Positions 16,771-25,323 of a stretch of 64,000 nucleotides of DNA are shown piece by piece. Both the position numbers and the translations under genes were made by a program. The stretch is taken from NCBI GenBank assembly GCA_026706025.1, contig JAPOZO010000063.1:186001-250000 (forward strand), given 5' to 3'. Within the stretch, counting starts at the first letter, position 1; every line of letters begins with the position of its first letter. The notes beneath the pieces were generated by a model. That model was given only the letters and a program-made list of their open reading frames with translations, searched no databases and had not been told where the DNA came from. This DNA comes from Candidatus Poribacteria bacterium (GTDB lineage: Bacteria; Poribacteria; WGA-4E; WGA-3G).

Positions 16771-17799
16771 TTACGCGTTATAGTCGTGTAACTTTTTGTG
16801 CAAGGTACGCCGATGTATCCCGAGGGTCTTCGCCGTTTTTGACTTATTCCCATTCTCTCGCGCTAAGGTTGCCAAGATGGCTGACTTCTCTATCTCTTTC
16901 AAAGTTGTCCCCGTCGGAAAGGGCAGCACGAAACGTTCTCCGGCGTTAGGGTTTGCTGCGGCTGTTGCATCCGCCAACGGCAATGCGTGGACTTGAGGCA
17001 TCCGCACATCTTGTGGTAAGTGGTGCGGTAAGATTTCACCCCCTTCCGCTAAGAGGACGGCGCGACTTATGATGCCTTCCAACTCTCGGATATTGCCGGG
17101 CCAGCTGTAGGCATCAAATAACGAGAAGACTTCTGGATTTATATCTTCTATCTTTTGATTGGAAGAGTTGGCTTCCTTTTTCAAAAAGTGTGTTGCCAAC
17201 GCGGGAATGTCTTCCCGCCGCTCCCGTAACGCCGGCAGCTGGATATGAAGCGGTTTCAATCGCTCATAGAGATCTCGGCGAAACTTGCCTGCTGCAACCG
17301 CTTCTATAAGGTCGATATTTGTAGCTGCAAGGACGCGCACTTTCACTGGAATCTGTTTTGTCCCGCCCATGCGGCGAATCTCGTTTTCCTGAAGGACCCG
17401 CAACAACTTTGATTGTAGAGGTTTGGGAAGTTCCCCGATTTCGTCAAGGAAGAGTGTGCCTCCCGATGCGGTTTCAAATAGCCCGATATGTCGCTGATCG
17501 GCACCAGTAAACGTACCCTTCTCATGTCCAAAGAGTTCACTTGCTATCAGGTTCTCCGCAATCTCCGCACAGTTCACGACGACCAGAGGGTGCATTGCAT
17601 AAAGGTTCTCTGCGTGCAAAGCACGCGCGACCAGTTCTTTGCCTGTTCCTGTCTCGCCAGAAATAAGCACTATTTTAGCAGATTTTGCGAACGTGTCAAT
17701 ACGTTTCAGCACTTTAAGATGCGCTGGACTCTCACCGATAATATGGGCGTAATTCCCATGCAACTTCTCTCTTGATAACAGCATTTCGGACGGTGCCAC
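16771..17799 (-). CDS. Sigma-54-dependent transcriptional activator (AAA+, no receiver domain)
   Basis: 342 residues: a central AAA+ sigma-54 activation domain with Walker A GETGTGKE (48-55), the sigma-54 contact loop GTFTGA (95-100, usual form GAFTGA), Walker B GGTLFLDE (113-120), and a C-terminal Fis-type helix-turn-helix (KTAKTLGIHRRTLHKKL). There is almost no N-terminal sensor domain, as in PspF, so control may come from a partner protein or from expression level. It starts at GTG 17799; ATG 17784 is possible. The adjacent sigma-54 promoter and inverted repeat make the 16455-12461 operon its probable target. Confidence 0.88.
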   Translation of the reverse strand: MAPSEMLLSREKLHGNYAHIIGESPAHLKVLKRIDTFAKSAKIVLISGETGTGKELVARALHAENLYAMHPLVVVNCAEIAENLIASELFGHEKGTFTGADQRHIGLFETASGGTLFLDEIGELPKPLQSKLLRVLQENEIRRMGGTKQIPVKVRVLAATNIDLIEAVAAGKFRRDLYERLKPLHIQLPALRERREDIPALATHFLKKEANSSNQKIEDINPEVFSLFDAYSWPGNIRELEGIISRAVLLAEGGEILPHHLPQDVRMPQVHALPLADATAAANPNAGERFVLPFPTGTTLKEIEKSAILATLARENGNKSKTAKTLGIHRRTLHKKLHDYNA

Positions 17800-17918
17800 C
17801 TTTTCTGCCCTTGGGGCGGTTATATAAGTCTTGAAGGTATCCTATTCATCTAACACTTCTTTTAAATCTGTAACTCAAAACTGAATGATGCTATTATCTA
17901 ATACCTTCTCTATAATAG

Positions 17919-17942
17919 ACATTGTAATCATCTTTACAATGT
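17919..17942. promoter_or_regulatory. Inverted repeat upstream of the sigma-54 activator
   Basis: ACATTGTAA and TTACAATGT are perfect inverted arms with a six-base spacer, about 120 bases upstream of the activator gene. The shape suits a dimeric repressor or activator site. Confidence 0.45.
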
Positions 17943-17966
17943 GGCTAATCTCCAATAAATTGTCTT

Positions 17967-18072
17967 AGGACTTACGCATTTCCTCTTAAAGTCCCTCTAC
18001 CCCTGATAAGGGGGATATGGGGGGTTTAAAAGTCAAAAATCTATCATCCTGTACGAAGTTTGTGTAAGTTCT
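17967..18072. repeat. AGGACTTACGCA-type MITE, copy A
   Basis: About 106 bases with inverted ends AGGACTTACGCA and TGTGTAAGTTCT and an internal GATAAGGGGGATATGG block shared with copy B at 19666-19765 in the opposite orientation. Confidence 0.75.
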
Positions 18073-18208
18073 ATTGTATTTCATGTAATGCAAAACAAAA
18101 ATAGAGTCTTCATATTACTTTAACGCGTATGTCAGGACGAAAGGTTGCATAAAATAGATATTAGACATGATAATGGGTAAATTCTGACAAGATATGTTAG
18201 ATTTAAGT

Positions 18209-18214
18209 TATAAT
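18209..18214 (+). promoter_or_regulatory. -10 box of a probable promoter for the DUF423 gene
   Basis: TATAAT 35 bases before the gene; a -35-like CTGACA lies about 19 bases upstream, so the promoter is plausible but not ideal. Confidence 0.45.
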
Positions 18215-18249
18215 TGGTTACAGTGATAAATTCTTGAAAGGAGGCACTT

Positions 18250-18621
18250 ATGCAAAATCTTTTCTTTGCACTCGGTTCGGGTTTGAGCCTGCTGGGGGTT
18301 GTTTTTGGGGCATTTGGGGCACATACACTCAAATCAAAAATCTCGCCGGAGATGCTTGAGACTTTTGAGGTTGCGGTACGGTATCAGATGTACCACAGCC
18401 TCGGACTAATTGCAGCGGCGTGGGCGGTATCACAATGGCAGAACCAGCTCACGGCTGCATCAGGATGGTGTTTTTTGGCTGGCATCCTAATCTTTTCGGG
18501 GAGTCTTTATGTGCTGAGTCTCACGGGTATCCGGTGGCTCGGTGCGATTACACCTATCGGTGGGTTGGCATTTATTGTCGGTTGGGGTTGTCTGACCATC
18601 GCTGCGATCCGGGGTAGCTGA
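18250..18621 (+). CDS. DUF423 small membrane protein
   Basis: 123 residues, mostly hydrophobic, with about four membrane helices. The start LGVVFGAFGAHTLKSK and the segment RYQMYHSLGLI are diagnostic for the DUF423 (YgdD-like) family. Function unknown across bacteria. The ATG follows GAAAGGAGG, an excellent ribosome-binding site. It is convergent with the YWTD gene and sits between two inverted copies of the AGGACTTACGCA MITE. Confidence 0.85.
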   Translation: MQNLFFALGSGLSLLGVVFGAFGAHTLKSKISPEMLETFEVAVRYQMYHSLGLIAAAWAVSQWQNQLTAASGWCFLAGILIFSGSLYVLSLTGIRWLGAITPIGGLAFIVGWGCLTIAAIRGS

Positions 18622-18671
18622 AAGTGATTGGCAAAGTCCATCCACGGAATAGACAGCCGCGTTTTCCGCTG

Positions 18672-19649
18672 CTACTGTGACGCCGTAGACAGTGCAATGC
18701 CGATAGTAAGTATACTGTCGGTGGCAACATCTTCAATATTTGAGCCATCGAGGTTGGCACGCTGAACCTTATATTTATGTGGAGTTGTCCAATATATTTT
18801 TCCGCCCGAAGTGTCTAAGGCAATACCAATCGGACTATTCGCATAATATATTTTTAGCCCTAAAATATCTAAGGGGATATTTATGGCAGTACCGATAAGT
18901 TTGCCATATCTAACAAAGAGAGTCTTGCGATTTGAACCATCGAGATTCGCAGACTGGATTTTACCGCTGAACTCATCTGCCCAATAAATTTTATTTCCAT
19001 CCAAGTCCAGAGCGATCCCGTTTGGACCCAATAAAGCAGTGATGATGTCTTCAACATCTGAACCATTGAGATTTGCACGTTGAATCTTACTGGCACCAAG
19101 GTCTGCCCAGTACATTTTCCCATTGGGAACATCCAAGGCGATGCCACGTGGACTTTTCAAATCGGTAATAATGTCTTCAATGTCTGACCCATCAAGGTTG
19201 GCACGTTGAATCTTATTCGGCGTAGCGTTCCAGACGGTCCAGTACATCTTATTTCCATCAATATCCAGTGCAATGCCTTCCTTTATGCCTTTACTGGACG
19301 GAACCAGTTCCTCAACGTTTGAGCCATCCAAGTTGGCACGTTGAATCTTACAGCCGCTCGTCCAGTACATCTGACCGCCGAGAATGTCTAATGCTATACC
19401 AATTGGAGAGCATACGTCAGTAGTGAGGTTTTCAATGTCTGAGCTATCGGAGCGAATGCGCTGAATTCTACCCGATCTGTTTGTCCAATAGATTCGGACA
19501 TCGTAGGGGCGATGTGCCCTCGCCCCTATAACAGATGATTCTTCAGATAATACCTCATGTGACATTTTCTCGTCTTTTTCATAAACGAGAAAAAAAATGA
19601 CACATCCAGTTCCAATTAAAACGATAGCAAGTATTGATTTTTTTACCAT
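18672..19649 (-). CDS. Exported YWTD (LDL-receptor class B) beta-propeller
   Basis: 325 residues. An N-terminal anchor or lipoprotein signal (ILAIVLIGTGCVIFFLVY) is followed by about six YWTD-type repeats, e.g. MYWTSGCKIQRANLDGS and KIYWADEFSGKIQSANLDGS, each with the GIALD turn. Such propellers bind proteins extracellularly. Near the N-terminus the segment VIGARAHRPYD is encoded by a dispersed hairpin repeat (19504-19528) that was inserted in frame. The promoter candidate (19789-19818) is separated from the gene by MITE copy B. Confidence 0.8.
   Translation of the reverse strand: MVKKSILAIVLIGTGCVIFFLVYEKDEKMSHEVLSEESSVIGARAHRPYDVRIYWTNRSGRIQRIRSDSSDIENLTTDVCSPIGIALDILGGQMYWTSGCKIQRANLDGSNVEELVPSSKGIKEGIALDIDGNKMYWTVWNATPNKIQRANLDGSDIEDIITDLKSPRGIALDVPNGKMYWADLGASKIQRANLNGSDVEDIITALLGPNGIALDLDGNKIYWADEFSGKIQSANLDGSNRKTLFVRYGKLIGTAINIPLDILGLKIYYANSPIGIALDTSGGKIYWTTPHKYKVQRANLDGSNIEDVATDSILTIGIALSTASQ
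19504..19528. repeat. 'GTAGGGGC' hairpin repeat inside a gene
   Basis: TAGGGGCGA and TCGCCCCTA pair perfectly around TGTGCCC. It is related to the intergenic hairpin at 8318 and lies in the coding sequence of the YWTD protein. Confidence 0.65.
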
Positions 19650-19665
19650 AATTTGTTACTCTTTC

Positions 19666-19765
19666 AGGACTTACGCAAATTTAGCAGGCGATGGTAAATT
19701 TTGTAGTTTTAAACCCCCTAAATCCCCCTTATCAGGGGGACTTTAAGAGGAAATGCGTAAGTCCT
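19666..19765. repeat. AGGACTTACGCA-type MITE, copy B
   Basis: 100 bases with perfect 12-base inverted ends AGGACTTACGCA and TGCGTAAGTCCT; internal CCCCTTATCAGGGGGA block is the inverse of copy A. Confidence 0.8.
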
Positions 19766-19788
19766 ATCTTTGATGATTACTATGCCCT

Positions 19789-19818
19789 AAGTTAGCACTC
19801 CAGTAAAATACGGATCAA
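19789..19818 (-). promoter_or_regulatory. Possible promoter for the YWTD gene
   Basis: Minus strand TTGATC (19813-19818), 18 bases, TAACTT (19789-19794) preceded by TGC. Confidence 0.45.
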
Positions 19819-19993
19819 ATCAAAAACGGTATAAACGGACATAGAACCAATATATTTAATTCTATATATCATGTGTTACTGTGGTTTAATTATACTTTGT
19901 TTCCATTTAGCAGTCAACTTGGTAGGAATTTAGCCAGAGCCATTCCATTGTCCAAAGTCGCTTCAAAGATGGAAGACTAAATTGAGTAGAAGG

Positions 19994-20022
19994 TTGACAG
20001 ATTACGCGCTGTTGTGTAAAAT
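19994..20022 (+). promoter_or_regulatory. Sigma-70 promoter for the 20130 gene cluster
   Basis: TTGACA (19994-19999), 17 bases, TAAAAT (20017-20022), about 108 bases upstream of the start at 20130. Confidence 0.75.
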
Positions 20023-20129
20023 AGTTGGACTTTAGAGTAGTTGATAGGTTTCCAAAACTTACTGTGAAAACTCGTAAGGAAACCGAGCGAAAAATTTTGT
20101 GTTTAAAACCCCTATAAGGAGAATATCTC

Positions 20130-20804
20130 ATGAAGCAGCTAAACGTTCAGTGCCTTTGTATATGTATCTGTTTCGCTTTCATATTAGCGATACACCCAGC
20201 ATTAGCGATTCGTTACGAGTTTGATAGCGAGAAGGAGATTGCGGATTGGGAACTCGGGCCGCAGGCGACAGCGAAGGTCAAAGATGGTATGCTTGAACTT
20301 ACTGTTGCCGGTGGGCAGAATTCGGGTATCTATTTCGGCGAAGATAACTGGAGTGATTACCGGATGGAAGTCAAAGCCCGGAAACTGGTTGGTCCCTATT
20401 TCCACCTGTTCGCACGGGTGCAGGAACCGGCAGTAGATTTCTATTTCATGGAAATCAGTTATAACTCGCATACCACTTCTCTGTTCATGTTTAGTGGTGG
20501 CGCTGCAAATGAGATTACGGGCGGTCCCCGCCCGAAACGTCCTGATTCAAAGGACGCCAAAGGTGGCGATTCCTATACCATTGTTTTTGAAACGGAAGGG
20601 GAAACCCTCAGAACCTACATTGATGGGAAATTGATGGTTGAAAACCAGGATAAGACCTACGATAAAGGTCGTCCGGGTTTAGGGGGCAGGGATTCAACTG
20701 TCCTCTATGAGTACGTAGAAATTAACGGTGAAGGTATCCCGCCGACAGCCGTTGAACCCGTTGACAAGTTAGCAACTATGTGGGGTGAATTGAAAGGTAG
20801 ATAA
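20130..20804 (+). CDS. Secreted LamG/DUF1080-like protein with C-terminal motif
   Basis: 224 residues: a signal peptide (about 1-26, ending HPALA), then a jelly-roll of concanavalin type with FGEDNWSDYRMEVKARK, YTIVFETEGETLRTYIDGK and GRPGLGGRDS, similar to 3-keto-disaccharide hydrolase (DUF1080) and LamG proteins. No clear catalytic residues could be placed. It ends in AVEPVDKLATMWGELKGR, the shared tail motif. A TAAGGAGAA site precedes the ATG. First of three consecutive genes with this tail. Confidence 0.75.
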   Translation: MKQLNVQCLCICICFAFILAIHPALAIRYEFDSEKEIADWELGPQATAKVKDGMLELTVAGGQNSGIYFGEDNWSDYRMEVKARKLVGPYFHLFARVQEPAVDFYFMEISYNSHTTSLFMFSGGAANEITGGPRPKRPDSKDAKGGDSYTIVFETEGETLRTYIDGKLMVENQDKTYDKGRPGLGGRDSTVLYEYVEINGEGIPPTAVEPVDKLATMWGELKGR

Positions 20805-20812
20805 ATAAACAT

Positions 20813-20836
20813 AAGGCGGGTTCCCCTGCCCGCCTA
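20813..20836. terminator. Hairpin between two secreted-protein genes
   Basis: AGGCGGG and CCCGCCT pair around TTCCCCTG with only a weak T-rich tail; it may instead be one of the dispersed hairpin repeats. Confidence 0.4.
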
Positions 20837-20872
20837 TATTCACGTTCTAATAGGACATATAGGAGGAAAGCA

Positions 20873-21721
20873 GTGAAAAGACTGGTTACTCTTTTTTTTC
20901 TCACAGCTTTGATTTCTACTCAGGTTGAAGCCAATTTCAATTTCGCACTTCACACGGACGCGCATCCGTGGGCGCGTGAAGATGCCAAGGGCGCACAACA
21001 GGAAATTGATAACTTAATCAAAATTCTTAAAGGAGTAAACTTGGAGGTTTTTGAACCAAAAGATATTGACGGGTTGGCGACTTGGGTTAAAGCACATACC
21101 GATGGTGGTGGAAATACCTTGATTCTGACAGGTATCACCCCTTCAACGATCTATCCACCCGACAACGCGAAACCTGATGGTTCGATTCTCGAAGAGTTTC
21201 TGGATGCCGGTAATACGATTTTCAATACGGGTGAATATACCTTTTATACATCGGAAGGCCCCGCAGAAACGAACGGACAAAATGGATTACCCAATATCAT
21301 TGATGTTCCAGAAGCCTTCGTGTGGCAGGCCAGAGGCCCGGACGCTTGGCAGCCCAATCCAGTTGAAATGACTCCGACACAGGAGGGCAAAGACCATATA
21401 CCAAGTCTGAAAAAGTATAATACCTCTTATCCGTTCCACATAGAGGATTACGAGAAAACGCCATGGAAGTTAGAGATCGCGCTCGCTGAAAATAAGGATG
21501 AAGATTATCGGGTTGACCCTGCTGTGATATTCAACGAAGACACCGGGGGCCGCCTCGGTATCTTCCTTCAGGTCTATGTCGGCGATGTCCCACATCCCGG
21601 GGTTTCATGGAGCGATATTATGGGTGAATTCATTGTTAACTACTATGTGCCAGAGGTTCTATCCGTTGAACCGATCGGTAAATTAACCACTACTTGGGGA
21701 GAGTTAAAGTCCCCATATTGA
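20873..21721 (+). CDS. Secreted protein of unknown function with C-terminal motif
   Basis: 282 residues starting at GTG with TAGGAGGAAAG upstream. A signal peptide (about 1-20, ending STQVEA) is followed by an alpha/beta domain: ALHTDAHPWAREDAKG, ILTGITPSTIY, EEFLDAGNTIFNTGEYTF and GRLGIFLQVYVGD suggest a ThuA/class I amidotransferase-like fold, but no catalytic triad was identified. The end VEPIGKLTTTWGELKSPY is the clearest copy of the shared tail motif. Function unknown. Confidence 0.7.
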   Translation: MKRLVTLFFLTALISTQVEANFNFALHTDAHPWAREDAKGAQQEIDNLIKILKGVNLEVFEPKDIDGLATWVKAHTDGGGNTLILTGITPSTIYPPDNAKPDGSILEEFLDAGNTIFNTGEYTFYTSEGPAETNGQNGLPNIIDVPEAFVWQARGPDAWQPNPVEMTPTQEGKDHIPSLKKYNTSYPFHIEDYEKTPWKLEIALAENKDEDYRVDPAVIFNEDTGGRLGIFLQVYVGDVPHPGVSWSDIMGEFIVNYYVPEVLSVEPIGKLTTTWGELKSPY

Positions 21722-21777
21722 AAAATTGGAGGAAAATGAGGTGTTGCCCCTGATAGCATGCGAATAATGTTTTTTAG

Positions 21778-22554
21778 GTGGTTTCCCTCAAAAAAAAGAT
21801 GAGACAATTTGTTTGTTTTTTCGCAGTAGCAGTATTCTTGATAAGTTGTCTGCTCGCGCATGCAGCGGATCCAGACAAAGATTTACTAATCTACATACCT
21901 TTTGATGAAGGAGAGGGAAATAAGGCAGGCGATGTCGGACCTAACGGTTTCACAGGCGACATCAAGAACGCGAAATGGGTAGAGGGGGTCGTCGGGCAAG
22001 CACTCCATTTTAACAATGGAAGCGTTAACTTTGATCCGCTCAAAATTGATCAACCGAAAGAAATGACGATTGAGTTTTGGTTCAAACCCGACGAGAAAAT
22101 TGAGGGTGGTAACCGTATTGATCTGCTATATCGTTTGAATGGTGGCGGACGACCGCATATTACGTTCAACCGTGGCGGCATTTTGTTCGGCTTCTATTTT
22201 GCAACGCAAGGCGTAGAATTGCCGATACACACGACTTATGATGTGTTTGAACCGGAGTGGTACTACTTTGTCGGGTCACAGAGCAAACAGATCGCATGGA
22301 TGTATATTAACGGAGAGCTTGATGCCGAGGCGAAAGCCGGTGGAGATGCACGTATGGATTTCGGAACCCAAGGGATGTGCATCGCAGCGAGTCAAGGCAA
22401 CGGCAATTTCTTCAACGGTGTCATTGATGAATTTAAGATGTGGAGTGTTGCTCTCACAGCGGAGGAGGTCAAAGCCAACATGGAAAAAGCCCTCGCTGTG
22501 GAAGCGGATGGCAAATTAACGACAACTTGGGGCAAACTCAAGTCGGATTTATAG
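21778..22554 (+). CDS. Secreted LamG-domain protein with C-terminal motif
   Basis: About 258 residues: a signal peptide (MRQFVCFFAVAVFLISCL then LAHA), a LamG domain (LLIYIPFDEGEGNKAGD, MTIEFWFKPDEK, WMYINGELDAEAKAG, GVIDEFKMWSVALTAEE) and the tail VEADGKLTTTWGKLKSDL. The start is uncertain: GTG 21778 or ATG 21799; neither has a strong site, while a GGAGGAAA at 21728 is followed by a short blocked frame. Carbohydrate or matrix binding is likely for the LamG part. Confidence 0.75.
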   Translation: MVSLKKKMRQFVCFFAVAVFLISCLLAHAADPDKDLLIYIPFDEGEGNKAGDVGPNGFTGDIKNAKWVEGVVGQALHFNNGSVNFDPLKIDQPKEMTIEFWFKPDEKIEGGNRIDLLYRLNGGGRPHITFNRGGILFGFYFATQGVELPIHTTYDVFEPEWYYFVGSQSKQIAWMYINGELDAEAKAGGDARMDFGTQGMCIAASQGNGNFFNGVIDEFKMWSVALTAEEVKANMEKALAVEADGKLTTTWGKLKSDL

Positions 22555-22562
22555 TCGTCAAC

Positions 22563-22622
22563 GGTCAGTAATCAGTAAAGAAAATATCTGTAAGCTTACG
22601 TCTTTACTGACGGCTGATAGCC
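22563..22622. repeat. Short palindromic TTATCAG-family repeat
   Basis: GGTCAGTAATCAGTAAAG on the left and CTTTACTGACGGCTGATAG on the right form a long imperfect hairpin after the LamG gene. Confidence 0.55.
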
Positions 22623-22623
22623 A

Positions 22624-25323
22624 TTAAAAAACTGAAATGTGGAGGGGACGACTTGCTGAACGCCCCTCCGCATCCACACAAGTAATCACGTGTTCCCCTT
22701 TGATAGGGGTCAACCAGTACGGCTGTTCAGCATTCCCCTTAAAAATCAATTCACCATCCAGAAACCAGAATAACTCCTGTGTCCGATTGGACGCTGAGGC
22801 TGACAATTGTATTTTTTGCTGCGCTAATGGGACCCCATCGCGTATGTAGTACACAGTATCTTCTGTGGGAGATAGGATGACCGGGGCAGTCCCTGCAATT
22901 GTGCCTGTACACAAGGGGTTGTGTGCTGGGAGCACTGGCATAGCAAATCCATTTTTTGCAAGCCAAGTCGCTGCCTCGGCGGGCCATTCTTCAAATATTT
23001 TCGTCTGTAGGTTTGTGTCATGTTGGCGAGACGCGTCTTGAGAATGGTTTTCTCCTGTTGTCGGCAGGTTCCGGCAGTGGGAACAGAGACTGTATCCGGT
23101 AACTTCATCGACATAGATGCGTTTGTGAATCACGCAGGCTTTAACAGGTGAAATACCGGGGATATATACATCGTTTTTACGAGTGGGACAGTGTGGTGAA
23201 GGAGGCGCACCTGTGAGTGCACAGACCTCTCGCGTTTTGAGTTGTTCAGGTGTTGTATACCAACGGTGTGTATCTTGTCCTGTGAGTGCTGTGAAGAGTG
23301 CGAACAGAACAGGCGTTGCTGCGTCTGTGCCGCTCAACATCGGAGCACCTTTTCCGTCAAAATTGCCGAGCCACACACCGATTGTTAATTTCGGTGAATA
23401 CCCGATACACCACGCGTCCCGATGTCCATAAGAGGTACCAGTTTTCCATGCAATCTTCGGTAGATTCATGGTCATTTCAAAGGCTTCTGGATTTTTAACA
23501 GTGTTGACCGGTAGTTGTGAGGTTGTTAGCATCTCCGTTATAATGAAACTCGTCTCTTCTCGGAGTAAACGTTGTGAATAGGCTTTAGCCTTCAGCCATC
23601 GGGAACCTTCAGCAAGAAGATTTTCTGATTGATGACCACTGATAACTATTTGGTAAGGCGCGAATTCTCCCATATTTGCCAGCCCCGCGTAAAGTGTTGT
23701 CAACTCCAGCAGATTCACTTCGCAGCCACCGAGAACCATGGAGAGTCCATACTTTTTGCCGGATGCGAGTGTAGAGATACCTGCTCGTTTCAGAAAAGCG
23801 TGCAGGGTTCTATTTTTCAGCCGCGCATGAAGATTCACAGCGGGGACATTGAGGGAGCGAGCAAGTGCCTGACGAGCCGTAACGTAGCCATTATAGGTGC
23901 TATCATAGTTCACCGGTTCATATCCCTTGTATGTAACAGGAACATCAAAGAGCAGTGTTTCTGGTGTAATCAAGCCTTGTTCGATGCCAAGGGCGTAGAC
24001 GAAAGGTTTAAGTGTGGAACCTGGAGAACGCGGGGCGAGTGTGCCGTTTATCTGACCCAATGCACGCTGATCGAAAAAATCGTGAGAACCTACCATTGCC
24101 AAGACTTGGCGGCTTTGGGTGTCCATAACGACGATGGCACCTGTGCTTGCGGTATGGGGTTGCAAGCGGCGGGAGTCTGCGATTCCAGCAGCGGACGCAT
24201 TCAGGTATTCGCGAAGGATACGCACTGCCGTTTCTTGTACCTTCGCGTCTATTGTCGTGTATATCCTGCCATCTGCTGCCCCTTTCCAGTAACGGGTGGG
24301 GCCCCTGGTTTCTGTGTTCCATCGGTTTCCCTTAACCAATAGGCGTGAGAGATGTGGTGCTTTGAATGGGAGCGGGTAACGTTTTGTCGGTATAGGTTCT
24401 CGCAATGCCTCTTGCCACTGCTGTTCGGAAATCTGTCCGCGTGCGCGGAGGCGGTCCAGGACTTTTGCTCGCGCATGCCGGGCATTTTCTGGAAATCTGT
24501 CTGGACGTAAACGTTCTGGCGCGTTCGGAATGGCAGCAAGGAGAGCCGCCTCACCGAGACTTATTGCGTGCTGCGGTTTGTTGAAATAAAATCGGGACGC
24601 TGCCCCTGTTCCAACGATATTCCCACCGTAGGGAAGCATGTTAAAGTAAAAGTTTAGGATATCAGGTTTAGAATACGCCAGTTCAAGTTGGATTGCACGG
24701 AACATTTCAATCAGTTTGCTCGGAACAGTTCGTGCTTTCGGTTCCATCAGTCGGGCAAGCTGCATGGTGATGGTTGAGCCGCCGCGCACAACCTCTCCTG
24801 CTTTGACATTATCATAGAGGGCGGTTGCCATAGACACCGGATTGATCCCGCAGTGGTAGTAAAACCATCTGTCCTCCGCTGTTAGCATTGCTTCGTGTAG
24901 CCAAGGGCTTTCAGTTTTCGGTTTTCGGTTATCAGTTGAAGAGGGATCCTGCTCGACCAAATCACCTCTTAACTGATGACTGATGACTGATGACTGATGG
25001 CTAAAGCGCCACATACCATCCTCAGCTAAAAACGCGCGAAGCCATTCTCCGTTCCGATCTAAGACAATCCGAGAGGGTGGTGGGTGGAGACGTGCTTTGG
25101 GCAGCGGGAAACACCAATTCATGATCGTAAACAGGACAATAATAGAGAGAGGCAAAGTAGCCATCAGGCGAATAGTTATCCGTTGTCGGTACGATTTTTT
25201 CTCCGAAAAAATCTTTCGGTTTTCAGTTAAAGAGGTTTGCTGTTGCTTGAACAGTAGTTTTAACTGCGAGAAGAATCCTCTTAACTGATAACTGATAACT
25301 GATAACTGACAACTATTTTTCAT
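22624..25323 (-). CDS. pbpC: Penicillin-binding protein 1C (with repeat-derived insertions)
   Basis: 899 residues. A membrane segment (about 55-70) precedes a GT51 glycosyltransferase domain (EDRWFYYH near 150, GGSTITMQLAR), a transpeptidase domain with STLKP (near 436), SLN and KTGTS (near 626), and a C-terminal BiPBP_C domain ending ASRPLHISVF. The protein polymerises and may cross-link peptidoglycan in the periplasm. It overlaps the upstream alpha-2-macroglobulin gene by ATGA, the usual pbpC-yfhM pairing. Two MITE copies are inside the frame, at residues about 3-50 and 107-139, making it about 100 residues longer than usual. ATG at 25164 could be the original start region. Confidence 0.9.
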   Translation of the reverse strand: MKNSCQLSVISYQLRGFFSQLKLLFKQQQTSLTENRKIFSEKKSYRQRITIRLMATLPLSIIVLFTIMNWCFPLPKARLHPPPSRIVLDRNGEWLRAFLAEDGMWRFSHQSSVISHQLRGDLVEQDPSSTDNRKPKTESPWLHEAMLTAEDRWFYYHCGINPVSMATALYDNVKAGEVVRGGSTITMQLARLMEPKARTVPSKLIEMFRAIQLELAYSKPDILNFYFNMLPYGGNIVGTGAASRFYFNKPQHAISLGEAALLAAIPNAPERLRPDRFPENARHARAKVLDRLRARGQISEQQWQEALREPIPTKRYPLPFKAPHLSRLLVKGNRWNTETRGPTRYWKGAADGRIYTTIDAKVQETAVRILREYLNASAAGIADSRRLQPHTASTGAIVVMDTQSRQVLAMVGSHDFFDQRALGQINGTLAPRSPGSTLKPFVYALGIEQGLITPETLLFDVPVTYKGYEPVNYDSTYNGYVTARQALARSLNVPAVNLHARLKNRTLHAFLKRAGISTLASGKKYGLSMVLGGCEVNLLELTTLYAGLANMGEFAPYQIVISGHQSENLLAEGSRWLKAKAYSQRLLREETSFIITEMLTTSQLPVNTVKNPEAFEMTMNLPKIAWKTGTSYGHRDAWCIGYSPKLTIGVWLGNFDGKGAPMLSGTDAATPVLFALFTALTGQDTHRWYTTPEQLKTREVCALTGAPPSPHCPTRKNDVYIPGISPVKACVIHKRIYVDEVTGYSLCSHCRNLPTTGENHSQDASRQHDTNLQTKIFEEWPAEAATWLAKNGFAMPVLPAHNPLCTGTIAGTAPVILSPTEDTVYYIRDGVPLAQQKIQLSASASNRTQELFWFLDGELIFKGNAEQPYWLTPIKGEHVITCVDAEGRSASRPLHISVF
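24907..25003. repeat. TTATCAG-family MITE inside pbpC
   Basis: Ends GCTTTCAGTTTTCGG and ACTGATGACTGATGG are inverted; the copy is read in frame as a Ser/Gln-rich loop (SHQSSVISHQLRGD...) just before the glycosyltransferase domain. Confidence 0.7.
25174..25315. repeat. TTATCAG-family MITE at the start of pbpC
   Basis: About 142 bases with inverted ends AGTTATCCGTTGTCGG and four tandem ACTGATA units; read in frame it encodes residues about 3-50 of PBP1C. Confidence 0.75.

Noticed and set aside
17934-18250. Possible tRNA or small RNA near the MITE
   Set aside because: No cloverleaf or conserved T-loop was found; the pairing is explained by the MITE ends.
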